Shown here in pieces: positions 52,323-61,290 of a stretch of DNA of 64,000 nucleotides (position 1 is its first letter; the number at the start of each line of letters is the position of its first letter). The notes under the pieces were generated by a model that made no database searches, was not told the origin of the DNA, and was given only the letters and a program-made list of their open reading frames with translations. The DNA comes from Pseudoduganella ginsengisoli (GTDB lineage Bacteria > Pseudomonadota > Gammaproteobacteria > Burkholderiales > Burkholderiaceae_D). The translations under genes and the position numbers were made by a program. The DNA is taken from contig NZ_WNLA01000001.1 of assembly GCF_009720865.1 (NCBI RefSeq), forward strand, positions 62,001-126,000. Reading direction: 5' to 3'.

Positions 52323-53218
52323 TGGCGTGGGACATTGCGCTGCCGGACGGTTACCGGCTTCATGACGTGCTGGCCTTTCACCAGCGCGATGCGGAAAACG
52401 TTGCGGAACACGTGACGCCGCAGCGCCTGCGCAAGGCAGTGGTGCTGGCCGGCACACCCGTGCTGCTCGACGTGGCCTTCGAAGGCGCCGTGGCCCGCTG
52501 CTCGGCGCTGGCCGATGGTGAACCCACGGATGCGGTGGACAGCGCCATCCGCGGCGCGCTGCGCAATGTGCTGGGACTGCGCATCGACCCGCAACCATTT
52601 ACCGACATGGTGGCCGGCGATCCTGTGATGGGGCCGCTGGCCAAGCGCCAGCCGGGCCTGCGCATCGTGCAATCGGCCACCGTGTTTGAAGCGCTGACGT
52701 GGGCCGTCATTGGCCAGCAAATCAACCTGGCCTTTGCCATTGCGCTGCGCCGCACGTTGATCCAGCTGGCCGGTCCCCGGCACAGCGGCGGCCTGTGGTG
52801 CTATCCCGATGCGGCCGGCGTCGCGCGGCTCAGCGTGGATGACTTGACCAGCCGCAAATTTTCGCGCGCCAAGGCGGAAACCCTGCTGCGCTTGTCTGCG
52901 CTGGTGGCCGATGGCGCGCTGGACCTGGAGCCCGGCCCCGCCAACACCATCGCCGATATCAGCGAAGCGCTGCTGGCTGTGAAAGGCATCGGCCCGTGGA
53001 CCGTGAACTATGGCTTGCTGCGCGGCTATGGCTACGAAGACTGCTCGCTGCACGGCGACGTCGCCATCCGCACTGCCCTGCAGCCGCTGCTGGGCGGCGA
53101 TGAACGGCCAGATATTGCCGCCACCGAACGCTTCCTGCAGCGCTACGCGCCCCACCGCACGATGGCCGCCGCCCACCTGTGGGCCAGCCTGCATCCGCGC
53201 GGCGACGGCAATGGCTGA
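52322..53218 (+). CDS. alkA: DNA-3-methyladenine glycosylase II
   Basis: A 298-residue HhH-GPD DNA glycosylase that removes alkylated purines. The helix-hairpin-helix is LLAVKGIGPWTVNYGLLRG, and the catalytic aspartate follows in SLHGDVAIRTAL. The N-terminal part has the AlkA-type beta region. There is no Ada-like domain and no Fe-S cluster cysteines at the C-terminus. Coupling to an EamA exporter is not obviously functional. It may be constitutive; no Ada box was identified. Confidence 0.9.
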   Translation: MAWDIALPDGYRLHDVLAFHQRDAENVAEHVTPQRLRKAVVLAGTPVLLDVAFEGAVARCSALADGEPTDAVDSAIRGALRNVLGLRIDPQPFTDMVAGDPVMGPLAKRQPGLRIVQSATVFEALTWAVIGQQINLAFAIALRRTLIQLAGPRHSGGLWCYPDAAGVARLSVDDLTSRKFSRAKAETLLRLSALVADGALDLEPGPANTIADISEALLAVKGIGPWTVNYGLLRGYGYEDCSLHGDVAIRTALQPLLGGDERPDIAATERFLQRYAPHRTMAAAHLWASLHPRGDGNG

Positions 53219-53270
53219 CGCCGGGGGCGGCTTTACGTTAGACTCACGCCTCATCACAGAAAGGTAAGCC

Positions 53271-54113
53271 ATGACGACCGACGCCACCCCGAAACCCAGC
53301 GCCCTGCTCACCGCCACGTTGCGCGCCGCCCACCAGCTGCTCGACAAGCCGCTGGTGCTGGACGACCCGCTGGCGCTGCGCATCCTCGGCAAGGAAGCCG
53401 AAGCGGGTTTGCGCGCCTCGCTTGGCGAATTGAATACCCCGTTCCGCACCGCCCTGCGCGCCATCCTGGCCGTGCGCAGCCGCCTGGCGGAAGACACGTG
53501 GCACGACAGCGAAGCGCCGCAGCTGGTGATCCTCGGCGCGGGCCTCGATACGTCGCCGTACCGCATGGACTTGCCGCTGGAAGCCGAAGTCTATGAAGTG
53601 GACTTGCCCGGCGCACTGGAGTGGAAGCGCGACTTGTTGCAGCTGGCGAAAATCAGCGAGCGCGAACAGGTGCACTACGTCGGCGTGGATTTCAATGAAA
53701 CCCAGCTGGAAGATGCGCTGGAAGAGGCGGGATTTGATGCTGAAACGCCGGCTTGCTTCACGTGGCTGGGCGTGACGCTCTACCTCACACCAAGCGACGT
53801 CAAGCGCACGCTGGAGTACATTGGCGGCTGCGCGCCCGGCACCTCCGTCGTGTTCGACTACGTGCTGGCGCCGGAATTGCTGGAACCGCAGGAGCGCAGT
53901 GTCATGGAAGCCATGGCGGCCAGCCTGGCGCAGGGTGGCGAACCCTGGAAAAGCAGTTTTACGCCGGAAGCACTGGAACAGATGCTGCGTGAAGCCGGTT
54001 TCAGCGAAGTCGAACACTTTGACCGCGAACGCCTCACTGAACTGTACCTGTCCGGCCGCAGCGACAGCCTGCGCCTGGGCGGCGCCACCCGCCTGATCCG
54101 CGCCACGGTCTAG
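53271..54113 (+). CDS. LCM/PPM2-type class I SAM-dependent methyltransferase
   Basis: A 280-residue methyltransferase of the leucine-carboxyl-methyltransferase-like family. It has RAAHQLLDKPLVLDDPLALR near the N-terminus, SAM motif I in VILGAGLDTSPYRMD, VYEVDLPGALEWKR and FTWLGVTLYLTPSDV. In bacteria the family makes O-methyl esters or acts in secondary metabolism, and most members have no known substrate. An AAAGG Shine-Dalgarno lies about 8 bases before the ATG. It ends one base before the stop of the convergent gene, leaving no room for a terminator. Confidence 0.85.
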   Translation: MTTDATPKPSALLTATLRAAHQLLDKPLVLDDPLALRILGKEAEAGLRASLGELNTPFRTALRAILAVRSRLAEDTWHDSEAPQLVILGAGLDTSPYRMDLPLEAEVYEVDLPGALEWKRDLLQLAKISEREQVHYVGVDFNETQLEDALEEAGFDAETPACFTWLGVTLYLTPSDVKRTLEYIGGCAPGTSVVFDYVLAPELLEPQERSVMEAMAASLAQGGEPWKSSFTPEALEQMLREAGFSEVEHFDRERLTELYLSGRSDSLRLGGATRLIRATV

Positions 54114-54114
54114 C

Positions 54115-56361
54115 TTAAAAATGGTACCTGGTCGCCTTCGCCCACTTGTTGCCCGGCCAATTCTTGTGCAATAGCTGGAACGCTTCCTTCGAATAGCGGC
54201 CGCGCAACTGGTCTTTCTCTTCCTTGTCCGTGCCATACGGGCATTCCATGCGCGTGGAAGCGACCAGGAAATGCAGCGCTTTCGGCGCTTCGTCATCGGC
54301 AGGCTTGGTCTTGGCCCACGCCAGCAGCGGCGGCGCCATGAATTCACTGCGCAGCGGCAGCTTCATGTAAGCCTGCTGTTCCTGGGCCGCCGCCGCCACC
54401 TGTTCGCTGGTCAGGTAGCGTGGCGGCTGCGGCGCTGGCGGCGTTTCATCTTTTTTCGCGCCGTACGCGCAACCCCAGTCACGGCTGGCGCCAAAGCCGT
54501 CATAAACTTTCGGATTCAATTCCGGCGTATTCACCAACAGCAGTGCGCCGGCCAGCTTGCGCTCGTCGCCCGGCTTGGCGTTGCGGTAGCGCGCATATAA
54601 GTGTTCCGTGGTCTTGCGGCCCTTCGCCACAGCATCGAGCAGCGACAAGGCCGTCGCCTCGTCATTCAAAATCAGCGCCCGCGCCAGCATGGTTTCCTGC
54701 AGCGGCGCCTTCCATTTGGCTGGCAGGCGTGGATGCGCCAGCAAGGTTTTCAATTCAGACAGCGGCAGGTAGCGGAATACCGCCAGCGGGAAGTCCTCAT
54801 CCGTTTCGCCTTCCACCGCCTTGGCATCGATGGCTTCACCATTGTCGACACCATCGGGCTTGCGCTGCGCCGCCTTGACAAATTCATCAAGCGTGCCGGC
54901 CGACGCCATTTTCAAGCCAAGGAAGCGGTTGTGCGTGGCAATCGACATGGTTTTGCCATACGTGGCCAGCAAGCGGTCGATATCCTTGTCTGCCTGCGCG
55001 CCCTGCTTTTCCGCCAGTTCCAGCCGCGCCAAATGGTATTGCACGGTCAAATACAGCGGATGCTTGGCCGGTACCGCCTGCGCGGCCTTGCGCTCCGCCT
55101 CATTCAATTCACCCGGCCCGGCCAGCGACACCAGCGGCGCCAGCCACAGCGGATCTGCCGCCTGCGCCTTCAGCCAGCGCTGGTGCAAGCCTTCCAGTGC
55201 ATGCTTGCGCTGTTCTTTCACGTCATTGCTGTCCGGATCCGAATACACGTCGGCCGGCACATTCGCTTGCATGGTGGCGATCCATGCCGTCATCGGCTCT
55301 TTCGCCGCCAGCAGCACGCTGCGCGGCTGCTTGTCCATCAATACCAGGTAATCGCTGAGCAAACGGGGCGTGTCGGCATTGAATGGTTCACTGTCGAGCT
55401 GGCGCGCCAATGCGGCAATCCGCGCCAGCGGATCAATGCGCGCATCGACCAGCGGCAGCAACTGGCGTGCCGGCGCAAACGTTGGCGCCAGCGCTTCCAG
55501 TTCCTTGCGGGCTTGCTGCAATTTGCTGATTTTACTTTTGCCTTCGTCATCGAGCGTGGCGCTGCGGATCAGGCAACGGGCCGCCAGGTACGCGCCCAGG
55601 TTTTTCCATGGCGACTTGCTGTCTTGCGCGACGGCCTGGAATTGCTTGCGCGCTTCGCCAAAGTTACGCGCATAGAAATGCGCGGCGCCAGACTGGTACG
55701 CATAGTCCGCCTTCAGCCAGTCCGGCGCATTGGCCGGCGGCGCGGGCGGCAATTGCGTCACGCGCTTCGGCAGCGGCTTGCCATATTCATGCGGCGGTTC
55801 CGCGCAATTGGCAAACACGGCGTCCTGTCCCTGCAGCCACGCCTTGTGCCACGCATCGGGCTTGCCGCCGGCGCCCAGCGCGGCACGCGCTTTCAAGGTC
55901 ACGGCCGCCTGCTTGAATGCATCGAAATGGCAATTGACGTAGCTGGCGTTATCCGTCTCCCCCATCACGTCGAGCTTCACGTCAAGCGGCAAACCCCACT
56001 GCTTCGCATAGGCAGCGCGCTCCTTCAGCCATGCGCCGCTGCCATTCAAGTCCGCTTCATACGAATAGTCCCACGTGCTGCCTTTACCGATGCGCCACTC
56101 ATTGAGATCCAGCGCCGCCAGCTGTTGCTGCGTCAACGGCTTGCCTTTGGCGGCCTGGTACGCCATGTAGTGGAACACGCGCCAATAACTGCCTGGCACC
56201 ACGCCCAGGTTGCCGGCCGCATATTGCTGCAGGAAAGCCGGCGCTACCTGGTATTCAGAGGCGAAGCGGTTGGCGCTGAAGCCGTCGCCGCCACTGGCAT
56301 GGGCCCAATGCGGCAACGAACACACGGCGGCCAGCAGGCTTGCGGTCAGCAGTCTTTTCAT
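54115..56361 (-). CDS. Large exported protein of unknown function, helical-repeat rich
   Basis: A 748-residue periplasmic or secreted protein. Signal peptide of about 22 residues (LLAAVCSLPHWAHASGGDG). The body is mostly helical, with TPR/Sel1-like stretches such as YAYQSGAAHFYARNFGEARKQF (outline) and KHPLYLTVQYHLARLELAEK. Conserved-looking cysteines occur in VNCHFDAF, FANCAEPP, WGCAYG and MECPYG. I do not recognise a domain. It overlaps the DUF3142 gene by 4 bases (ATGA), so the two are produced together and probably act together. The start ATG 56361 gives a clean signal peptide. Confidence 0.75.
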   Translation of the reverse strand: MKRLLTASLLAAVCSLPHWAHASGGDGFSANRFASEYQVAPAFLQQYAAGNLGVVPGSYWRVFHYMAYQAAKGKPLTQQQLAALDLNEWRIGKGSTWDYSYEADLNGSGAWLKERAAYAKQWGLPLDVKLDVMGETDNASYVNCHFDAFKQAAVTLKARAALGAGGKPDAWHKAWLQGQDAVFANCAEPPHEYGKPLPKRVTQLPPAPPANAPDWLKADYAYQSGAAHFYARNFGEARKQFQAVAQDSKSPWKNLGAYLAARCLIRSATLDDEGKSKISKLQQARKELEALAPTFAPARQLLPLVDARIDPLARIAALARQLDSEPFNADTPRLLSDYLVLMDKQPRSVLLAAKEPMTAWIATMQANVPADVYSDPDSNDVKEQRKHALEGLHQRWLKAQAADPLWLAPLVSLAGPGELNEAERKAAQAVPAKHPLYLTVQYHLARLELAEKQGAQADKDIDRLLATYGKTMSIATHNRFLGLKMASAGTLDEFVKAAQRKPDGVDNGEAIDAKAVEGETDEDFPLAVFRYLPLSELKTLLAHPRLPAKWKAPLQETMLARALILNDEATALSLLDAVAKGRKTTEHLYARYRNAKPGDERKLAGALLLVNTPELNPKVYDGFGASRDWGCAYGAKKDETPPAPQPPRYLTSEQVAAAAQEQQAYMKLPLRSEFMAPPLLAWAKTKPADDEAPKALHFLVASTRMECPYGTDKEEKDQLRGRYSKEAFQLLHKNWPGNKWAKATRYHF

Positions 56362-57116
56362 GAAGGGCTCCTGGATTGAACAGCCAGCCAGCGCTCGGCC
56401 GTCCATGGTTTGGGGGAGAAGTAATAATTGCGGGGCGCGTACGAGCGCACCAGCGGTTCATCCGTTGCATGGCCCATCGCGCCGCGGCAATATGGCCGCG
56501 TAAAGCCCGAGCCATCGAGCCGGTTGCGCAGCGCCTGGCCATCGCCGCCCATGCGGAACGCCATCGGCACCACTTCATCGGCATGCGCGGCAGGCAGCCA
56601 GGGATCATCGAGGCACCATGACGCCAGCGCCGTCATCGACAGCGCGACATTCGGCGGCAGCCGGCGGCGGATATCGGCCATGACTTTGCCCAGGAAAGGC
56701 CGCTGCGAACGGCGCACTTCAAAATCCAGCTGCACCACGCGGCGGTTGCCCCGCTGCGCCACCCGCAGCAATTCGCGCACGATGCGCTCTTGCTGTTTGT
56801 CCGTCAGCTTGGGCGGCTTGCGCCACGACACATCGACGTGCAGCACCGGCACCACGGCCGCGTGTTCCGGCAGGTAGAGCGCCGCCGTGCGGGGCCGCAC
56901 CAGCGCATCTTCGCCTTGCAGCATGATGGACGACGCCACGTAAGCGACACCGACATCGGGCGGCAGCCACCGCAAATCTTCCGGCCGCTCCCACGCCCAT
57001 ACCATGCGCGCAGGCAGGCGCGCCAGCGCGGGATGGCCGTCCGGCAAAGTATCGTCGCCAGACAGCGCCACGCTGGCCCCGAGCGCTGCCAGGAACAGAA
57101 ACACGACGCGGATCAT
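56358..57116 (-). CDS. DUF3142 family protein
   Basis: A 252-residue exported protein with a short N-terminal hydrophobic segment (MIRVVFLFLAALGASVALSG). The DUF3142 body has MVWAWERPEDLRWLPPDVGV, VVPVLHVDVSWRKPPKLTD and VVQLDFEVRRSQRPFL. The predicted alternation of strands and helices with QLDFE suggests a TIM-barrel, glycosidase-like fold; that is inference, as the family is uncharacterised. ATG 57116 is chosen; an extension of 12 codons is possible. It is the first gene of a pair with the 748-residue exported protein. Confidence 0.8.
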   Translation of the reverse strand: MIRVVFLFLAALGASVALSGDDTLPDGHPALARLPARMVWAWERPEDLRWLPPDVGVAYVASSIMLQGEDALVRPRTAALYLPEHAAVVPVLHVDVSWRKPPKLTDKQQERIVRELLRVAQRGNRRVVQLDFEVRRSQRPFLGKVMADIRRRLPPNVALSMTALASWCLDDPWLPAAHADEVVPMAFRMGGDGQALRNRLDGSGFTRPYCRGAMGHATDEPLVRSYAPRNYYFSPKPWTAERWLAVQSRSPS

Positions 57117-57197
57117 GTTGCCAGCATAAAGGATGGCGGCAAACGTTGCCAACTTACCATGCTGGCGGGACGTCTGATCCGCGCCACGCGTGGTTTC

Positions 57198-59021
57198 TTA
57201 CTGCGGCATGCGGGCGATCAGGCCGCCGATATGCTCGGCCAACGGCGACGCACCCTCTTCCTGGTTGGCCAGTACAGCCACCACATAGCCACGGTCCACG
57301 TACATATTCAGCTCGCCATTGATGCCGGCGAAGCCGCCGCTGTGGCCCACCACACGGCCCACCTTGCCCACGGACGATTCAAAGCCCAGCGCATAATCGA
57401 TTTGCTCTTGCCGCTTCCACAGGCGCTCGACACTGGACTTCGGCAACAGGGCGCCGTTCGACAGCGCCGTGGCAAAGCGGTTCAAGTCGCGCACAGTGGA
57501 ATAACCGCCGCCGGCAGGGCCGCCGCGCAACACGTGGATGAACGTGTTTTCTTTCCAGCCGTAGGGCGAGCGCTCCGCCGGGGTATAACCCATGGCCAGG
57601 TTTTCCACCGGCTCGTCCAGCGCATAGCTGTCCGTATTGCGCATGCCGGCCGGCTGGAACACGTGCTGGCGCACGTAATCGAAATAATTGTCGCCAGACG
57701 CCTGCTCCACAATGACACCTGCCAGCAGCATGCCGATATTGCTGTACATGAATTGCTGGCCCGGTTCAAAAGCAGGCTTGTCGCCGCGCACCAGCGGCTT
57801 GTAATCCGCCACTTCGCGGTATTGGTCGCGCGACGACGCCATGAACTTCTCATTGAAGAAATTGCCCAGGCCCGACGTGTGGGTCAGCAAATGACGCACC
57901 GTGATGCGGTCCGTGACGTCGCGGGGCAGCCACGATTCATCGACGAAGCGGCTGATCTTGTCGTCAAGCGACAGCTTGCCCTGGTCCGCCAGCTGGGCAA
58001 TGGCGACAGCCGTGAACATTTTGTTCATGGACGCCAGGTTGTACTTGGTTTCCATGTTGTTGCGGACGTGATAGCGCTTGCTCGATTCGCCGCATGACTG
58101 TTCAAACTTCACACGGCCATTGTGCGCCACCAGGATGGAACCGGAAAACGCACCTGCGCTGCAACCGCGTTTGACTGCCGCTTCCACCATGCCGAGCATG
58201 GCTTTTTCATTGGCGACAGGCTGGGCCGGCAACTGGGCCGGGCGCGCCGGCGACAGCATCAGGGACTTGATGCGCTGCGCGCCGCCCTCTTCCACCGTGA
58301 CCTTGGCGGCATACCAGCCGCCATAAATACGGTCCTGGAACAGGGCAGTGATGCCATCGCGCGTCGGCGTATACGTGCGCACGGCGCGCAAATCAAGCCC
58401 TGCCGTGGCTTTTTGGGCTTTGGCCAGCGCCAGCTGCTGTGTGGCCCATGGCGCCGCATTGGCCAGCTCCGGCGTGCCATGCTGTTCGATAAAGCGCTGC
58501 ATGCGCTGCGGGTCTTTGCTGTTGAAGGCAGCGGCAAAGGCTTGCAAATGCTGCTGTAGCGCTGCAGGCAACGCAGAGGAAGGCTGGTCGGCTATCGTGT
58601 CATTATCCGGCGCTGGGACCACGAAATGGCCTGCGTCGAGCACCAGCGTTCCGCCGCAAGCCGGGGTCAATGCCTGGCGGTTGCCGCTGAACGTGGCGAT
58701 TTCCCCTTCCCAAACCGGGCCTGCACTGCCTTGCCTGACGAATTTATATTGAATTGGCGTGGCGGGTGGCAATTGCAACGTGGCTTCCCAGCCCGTGCCA
58801 CCTGGCGAGCTGCGCACCATGGCATTGCGTTCACCCGTACTCCAGTTGCCCAGCGCCGCAAGGTCGCCATTGATGTACAGTTTTTCGCCGTCGATGGCGC
58901 CTGCATCCGCCAGGCGGAACGTGACAGGCACCGTGGCACAGCCGGCAAAGGCCGCACCGGAAAATGCTGCGGTAACAGCAAACACTATTGCGCAACGCCT
59001 TGCAGTCATGGGTAATGACAT
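57198..59021 (-). CDS. Secreted beta-lactamase-fold serine hydrolase with N-terminal starch-binding (CBM20-like) domain
   Basis: A 607-residue exported protein. Signal peptide about 1-26 (AFSGAAFAG). Residues ~28-125 resemble a CBM20 starch-binding domain (VTFRLADAG, NGDLAALGNWSTGERNAM, PIQYKFVRQ, WEGEIATFSGNR). A SnoaL/DUF3471-like segment lies about 150-265 (LQAFAAAFNSKDPQRM). The class C beta-lactamase/DD-peptidase domain has SxxK in NLASMNKMF, YSN in MYSNIGML and HSG in VVGHSGGFAG. The catalytic set is complete, so the enzyme should be active, as an esterase or peptidase and not necessarily on beta-lactams. It is apparently monocistronic. Confidence 0.85.
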   Translation of the reverse strand: MSLPMTARRCAIVFAVTAAFSGAAFAGCATVPVTFRLADAGAIDGEKLYINGDLAALGNWSTGERNAMVRSSPGGTGWEATLQLPPATPIQYKFVRQGSAGPVWEGEIATFSGNRQALTPACGGTLVLDAGHFVVPAPDNDTIADQPSSALPAALQQHLQAFAAAFNSKDPQRMQRFIEQHGTPELANAAPWATQQLALAKAQKATAGLDLRAVRTYTPTRDGITALFQDRIYGGWYAAKVTVEEGGAQRIKSLMLSPARPAQLPAQPVANEKAMLGMVEAAVKRGCSAGAFSGSILVAHNGRVKFEQSCGESSKRYHVRNNMETKYNLASMNKMFTAVAIAQLADQGKLSLDDKISRFVDESWLPRDVTDRITVRHLLTHTSGLGNFFNEKFMASSRDQYREVADYKPLVRGDKPAFEPGQQFMYSNIGMLLAGVIVEQASGDNYFDYVRQHVFQPAGMRNTDSYALDEPVENLAMGYTPAERSPYGWKENTFIHVLRGGPAGGGYSTVRDLNRFATALSNGALLPKSSVERLWKRQEQIDYALGFESSVGKVGRVVGHSGGFAGINGELNMYVDRGYVVAVLANQEEGASPLAEHIGGLIARMPQ

Positions 59022-59123
59022 CAGACTTTCTCCGAGTTGTTATTTTGAAATTAAATTATAACAATACCCGGTCAAACAATAATGCTTGCTGCCTGCGCAA
59101 AACCAGCCGCAGCACTCCCCCGG

Positions 59124-60206
59124 TCAGTCAGCAGGCAACCGGCGCCGTCCCATCCAGCCCACCAGCCCCAGGCCAGCCAGCAGCATGCCCCAGGTTTGCG
59201 GTTCCGGTACCGCGCTCAACAGTAGGGCATAGCAATTGCCGCTCTTGTCGCACCCCTGGCCGGCAATCTGGCCCACATCGTTGATGGCGGCCGCGCCGGT
59301 AATGGTCACGCCGCTTCCGGGCCTCACCAGCGCGTTCAAATCGTACGCCGTGCCGCCGTCATACAGGAACGGCTTCTGGTCGTTGTAACTTGCGCCATAG
59401 GTGCCCACCACCTGGTCCCGGTTGTTGATGCCGCTCGCCTGGCTGTAGAACGCGCCGAACACATCGAGTTTTTGCACCTGGCCTTCAGAATAGATATAAG
59501 CGTAGCCACCGCCGCCGGTTGCCGCCGTGATGCGGCCCACGACCTTGTTGGCATCGTTGAGGTCTTCCGCATAGATGCTGTCGATCCCTTGTACCGGGAT
59601 ATCCTGCACTTTGCCGTTCAAGTAAATAAACGAGTGGTGCCGGAACCAGCCGGGCTCGTCGTATTCAAACGTGCCGACAATGGTGCCGGAATTATTGATC
59701 GCGCTGGCATCACCGTAGCCGAGAGGGAATTCCGTGATTTGCTTTTGCTGGAAGCGCGCCGGCAGGTAGGCATACCCGTCGAAATTGGCCCCGACCACGG
59801 TGCCGCTGTCATTGATGTCCTCGGCATAGCTGTGGGGATTGCTGGCGTGAGACGTGGGCGGTGTGACCCGCTGGTAACCCTGGCTGGAATACGTATACGC
59901 ATGGTAACTGGTCTCGTCATAGTGGGTGCCGGGCAGGTTGAACATGGTGCCGACCACCACGCCATGGTTATTGATGCCGGTTGCCCTGAAATCCCTGTCC
60001 AGCTGGGTGGCGCCCTGATCCGTCCACAAGTACGAACCGCTATTCGTCCAGCCAACCACCTGCCCGGCATTATTCAGATCGATGGCCTTCGTAGTGTCAT
60101 AGCCAGGGCCGCTCAAAATGCTGACCTTGTACAGCGGTGCGGCCTGCACCGCGGAAAATGACGCCATTGCCAGCAGCAGGGCTGGCAACTTCAAACGCAT
60201 TGACAT
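59124..60206 (-). CDS. PEP-CTERM protein with HAF-type repeats
   Basis: A 360-residue secreted protein. Signal peptide about 1-22 (LPALLLAMASFSAVQAAP). Seven HAF-like repeats follow, each with a core A-x-x-[IL]-N-x4-[VI]-[VA]-G: AIDLNNAGQVVG, ATGINNHGVVVG, AEDINDSGTVVG, ASAINNSGTIVG, AEDLNDANKVVG, ASGINNRDQVVG, AAAINDVGQIAG. They are spaced roughly 35-50 residues, predicting a beta-propeller. The C-terminus VPEPQTWGMLLAGLGLVGWM then RRR is a PEP-CTERM anchor signal. The start is ATG 60206 with AAGGAG 7 bases upstream. I found no sigma-54 site here, unlike the other PEP-CTERM gene. Confidence 0.88.
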   Translation of the reverse strand: MSMRLKLPALLLAMASFSAVQAAPLYKVSILSGPGYDTTKAIDLNNAGQVVGWTNSGSYLWTDQGATQLDRDFRATGINNHGVVVGTMFNLPGTHYDETSYHAYTYSSQGYQRVTPPTSHASNPHSYAEDINDSGTVVGANFDGYAYLPARFQQKQITEFPLGYGDASAINNSGTIVGTFEYDEPGWFRHHSFIYLNGKVQDIPVQGIDSIYAEDLNDANKVVGRITAATGGGGYAYIYSEGQVQKLDVFGAFYSQASGINNRDQVVGTYGASYNDQKPFLYDGGTAYDLNALVRPGSGVTITGAAAINDVGQIAGQGCDKSGNCYALLLSAVPEPQTWGMLLAGLGLVGWMGRRRLPAD

Positions 60207-60388
60207 GACTTGCTCCTTCAAAAATCGGCTGCCCTTGCAGCCAGAGCGTCACTATAATTCATTGCAAATAATGCACGATTGTCAAAATTATATTTTTAAC
60301 TTGGTGATTTTGTGTGAGCCGTGCGCGGGCCGGCGGCTGGTAAGCTGGGCTGCCGCATGAGCCCGTCTGCGCACGGAGCACGCCAATG

Positions 60389-60424
60389 AAAAAAGCCGCT
60401 GAACCTTGCGATTCAGCGGCTTTT
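60389..60424 (-). terminator. Terminator of the tRNA-fMet gene
   Basis: Read on the minus strand: a 13-base stem AAAAGCCGCTGAA (and complement), 8-base loop, then six T. It starts 7 bases after the tRNA 3' end. Confidence 0.9.
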
Positions 60425-60430
60425 AGAATT

Positions 60431-60507
60431 TGGTTGCGGGGACAGGATTTGAACCTGTGACCTTCGGGTTATGAGCCCGACGAGCTGCCAGACTGCTCCA
60501 CCCCGCG
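60431..60507 (-). tRNA. Initiator tRNA-Met (fMet), anticodon CAU
   Basis: The 77-base sequence starts CGCGGGGTGGAGCAG and ends CCCCGCAACCA, with CCA encoded. Anticodon CAT sits in TCGGGCTCATAACCCGA. Three features mark the initiator: the first base C faces A72, giving an unpaired acceptor end; three consecutive G-C pairs close the anticodon stem; and the D-loop is of the A11-U24 type. It is close to E. coli tRNA-fMet, differing mainly in the T stem. It is a single gene with its own promoter and terminator. Confidence 0.97.
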
Positions 60508-60519
60508 TCTGATGTAAGT

Positions 60520-60548
60520 ATTATAGGGCAGGCGCAGGATTTAGGCAA
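60520..60548 (-). promoter_or_regulatory. Promoter of the tRNA-fMet gene
   Basis: Minus strand TTGCCT (60548-60543), 17-base spacer, TATAAT (60525-60520). The predicted start is about 6 bases before the mature tRNA 5' end. Confidence 0.75.
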
Positions 60549-60702
60549 TATCAATCTTAAAAAGCCCGACCATAGAACTTATATATCTGGCACGATAAGT
60601 GCATAACGCTGGCGCGCGCTTCGCGCCGCACCGACATTAGGTGTAAAGTAAGCACTAGAAGAGTTACCGAGTCCAGATCACATCCTTTCGATGCCGCCAC
60701 CC

Positions 60703-61278
60703 ATGAAATTCTGTTCCGAATGCGCCCATCCAGTCGAGCTGATGATTCCAGCCGGCGATAACCGGCCGCGCTACGTGTGCACGTCGTGCACCACCATTCA
60801 TTACCAAAATCCAAAAATGGTGCTGGGCTCGATTCCGGTATGGGAAAAGGATGGCCAGTTGCAAGTGTTGCTGTGCAAGCGTGCGATTGAACCGCGCTAT
60901 GGTTACTGGACCTTGCCGGCAGGTTTCATGGAAAACAATGAAACCACGGGGGAAGCCGCGCTGCGCGAAACGTCGGAAGAAGCGGGCGCCCATATTGAAC
61001 TGGGCCCGCTGTTTACATTGATGAACGTGGCGCGCGTGCACCAGGTCCATATGTTTTACCTGGCCACTCTGCGCGACCTGGACTTCGCGCCGGGCGAGGA
61101 AAGCCTGGACGTGCAAATGTTCACGGAAGACCAGATTCCATGGGAAGACCTGGCCTTCCCGACGATCCGTTCGACCCTGGAACTGTTCTTTGCCGACCGC
61201 GCCCGCATGCGCGCCGACGGCGGCACGTACGGCTTCCACACCATGGATATTTCCAAGCCGATGCGCGGCGATTCTTGA
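60703..61278 (+). CDS. NUDIX hydrolase with N-terminal zinc ribbon
   Basis: A 191-residue protein. The zinc ribbon uses CSEC (MKFCSECAHPVE) and CTSC (YVCTSCTTIHYQNPK). The NUDIX box is GFMENNETTGEAALRETSEEAGA, matching G-x5-E-x7-REUXEE. NudC-like enzymes with this layout cleave NADH or ADP-ribose-type nucleotides, but the part typical of NudC substrate recognition was not checked. The ATG 4 codons upstream (60691) is also possible; MKFC is the usual family start. It precedes aat by 12 bases and probably forms an operon with it. Confidence 0.9.
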   Translation: MKFCSECAHPVELMIPAGDNRPRYVCTSCTTIHYQNPKMVLGSIPVWEKDGQLQVLLCKRAIEPRYGYWTLPAGFMENNETTGEAALRETSEEAGAHIELGPLFTLMNVARVHQVHMFYLATLRDLDFAPGEESLDVQMFTEDQIPWEDLAFPTIRSTLELFFADRARMRADGGTYGFHTMDISKPMRGDS

Positions 61279-61290
61279 AAACTGCGGGCC

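Noticed and set aside
60240-60300. A sigma-54 promoter before the HAF-repeat PEP-CTERM gene
   Set aside because: The minus-strand TCGTGC-ATTAT-TTGCA has the -12 part but lacks GG at -24.
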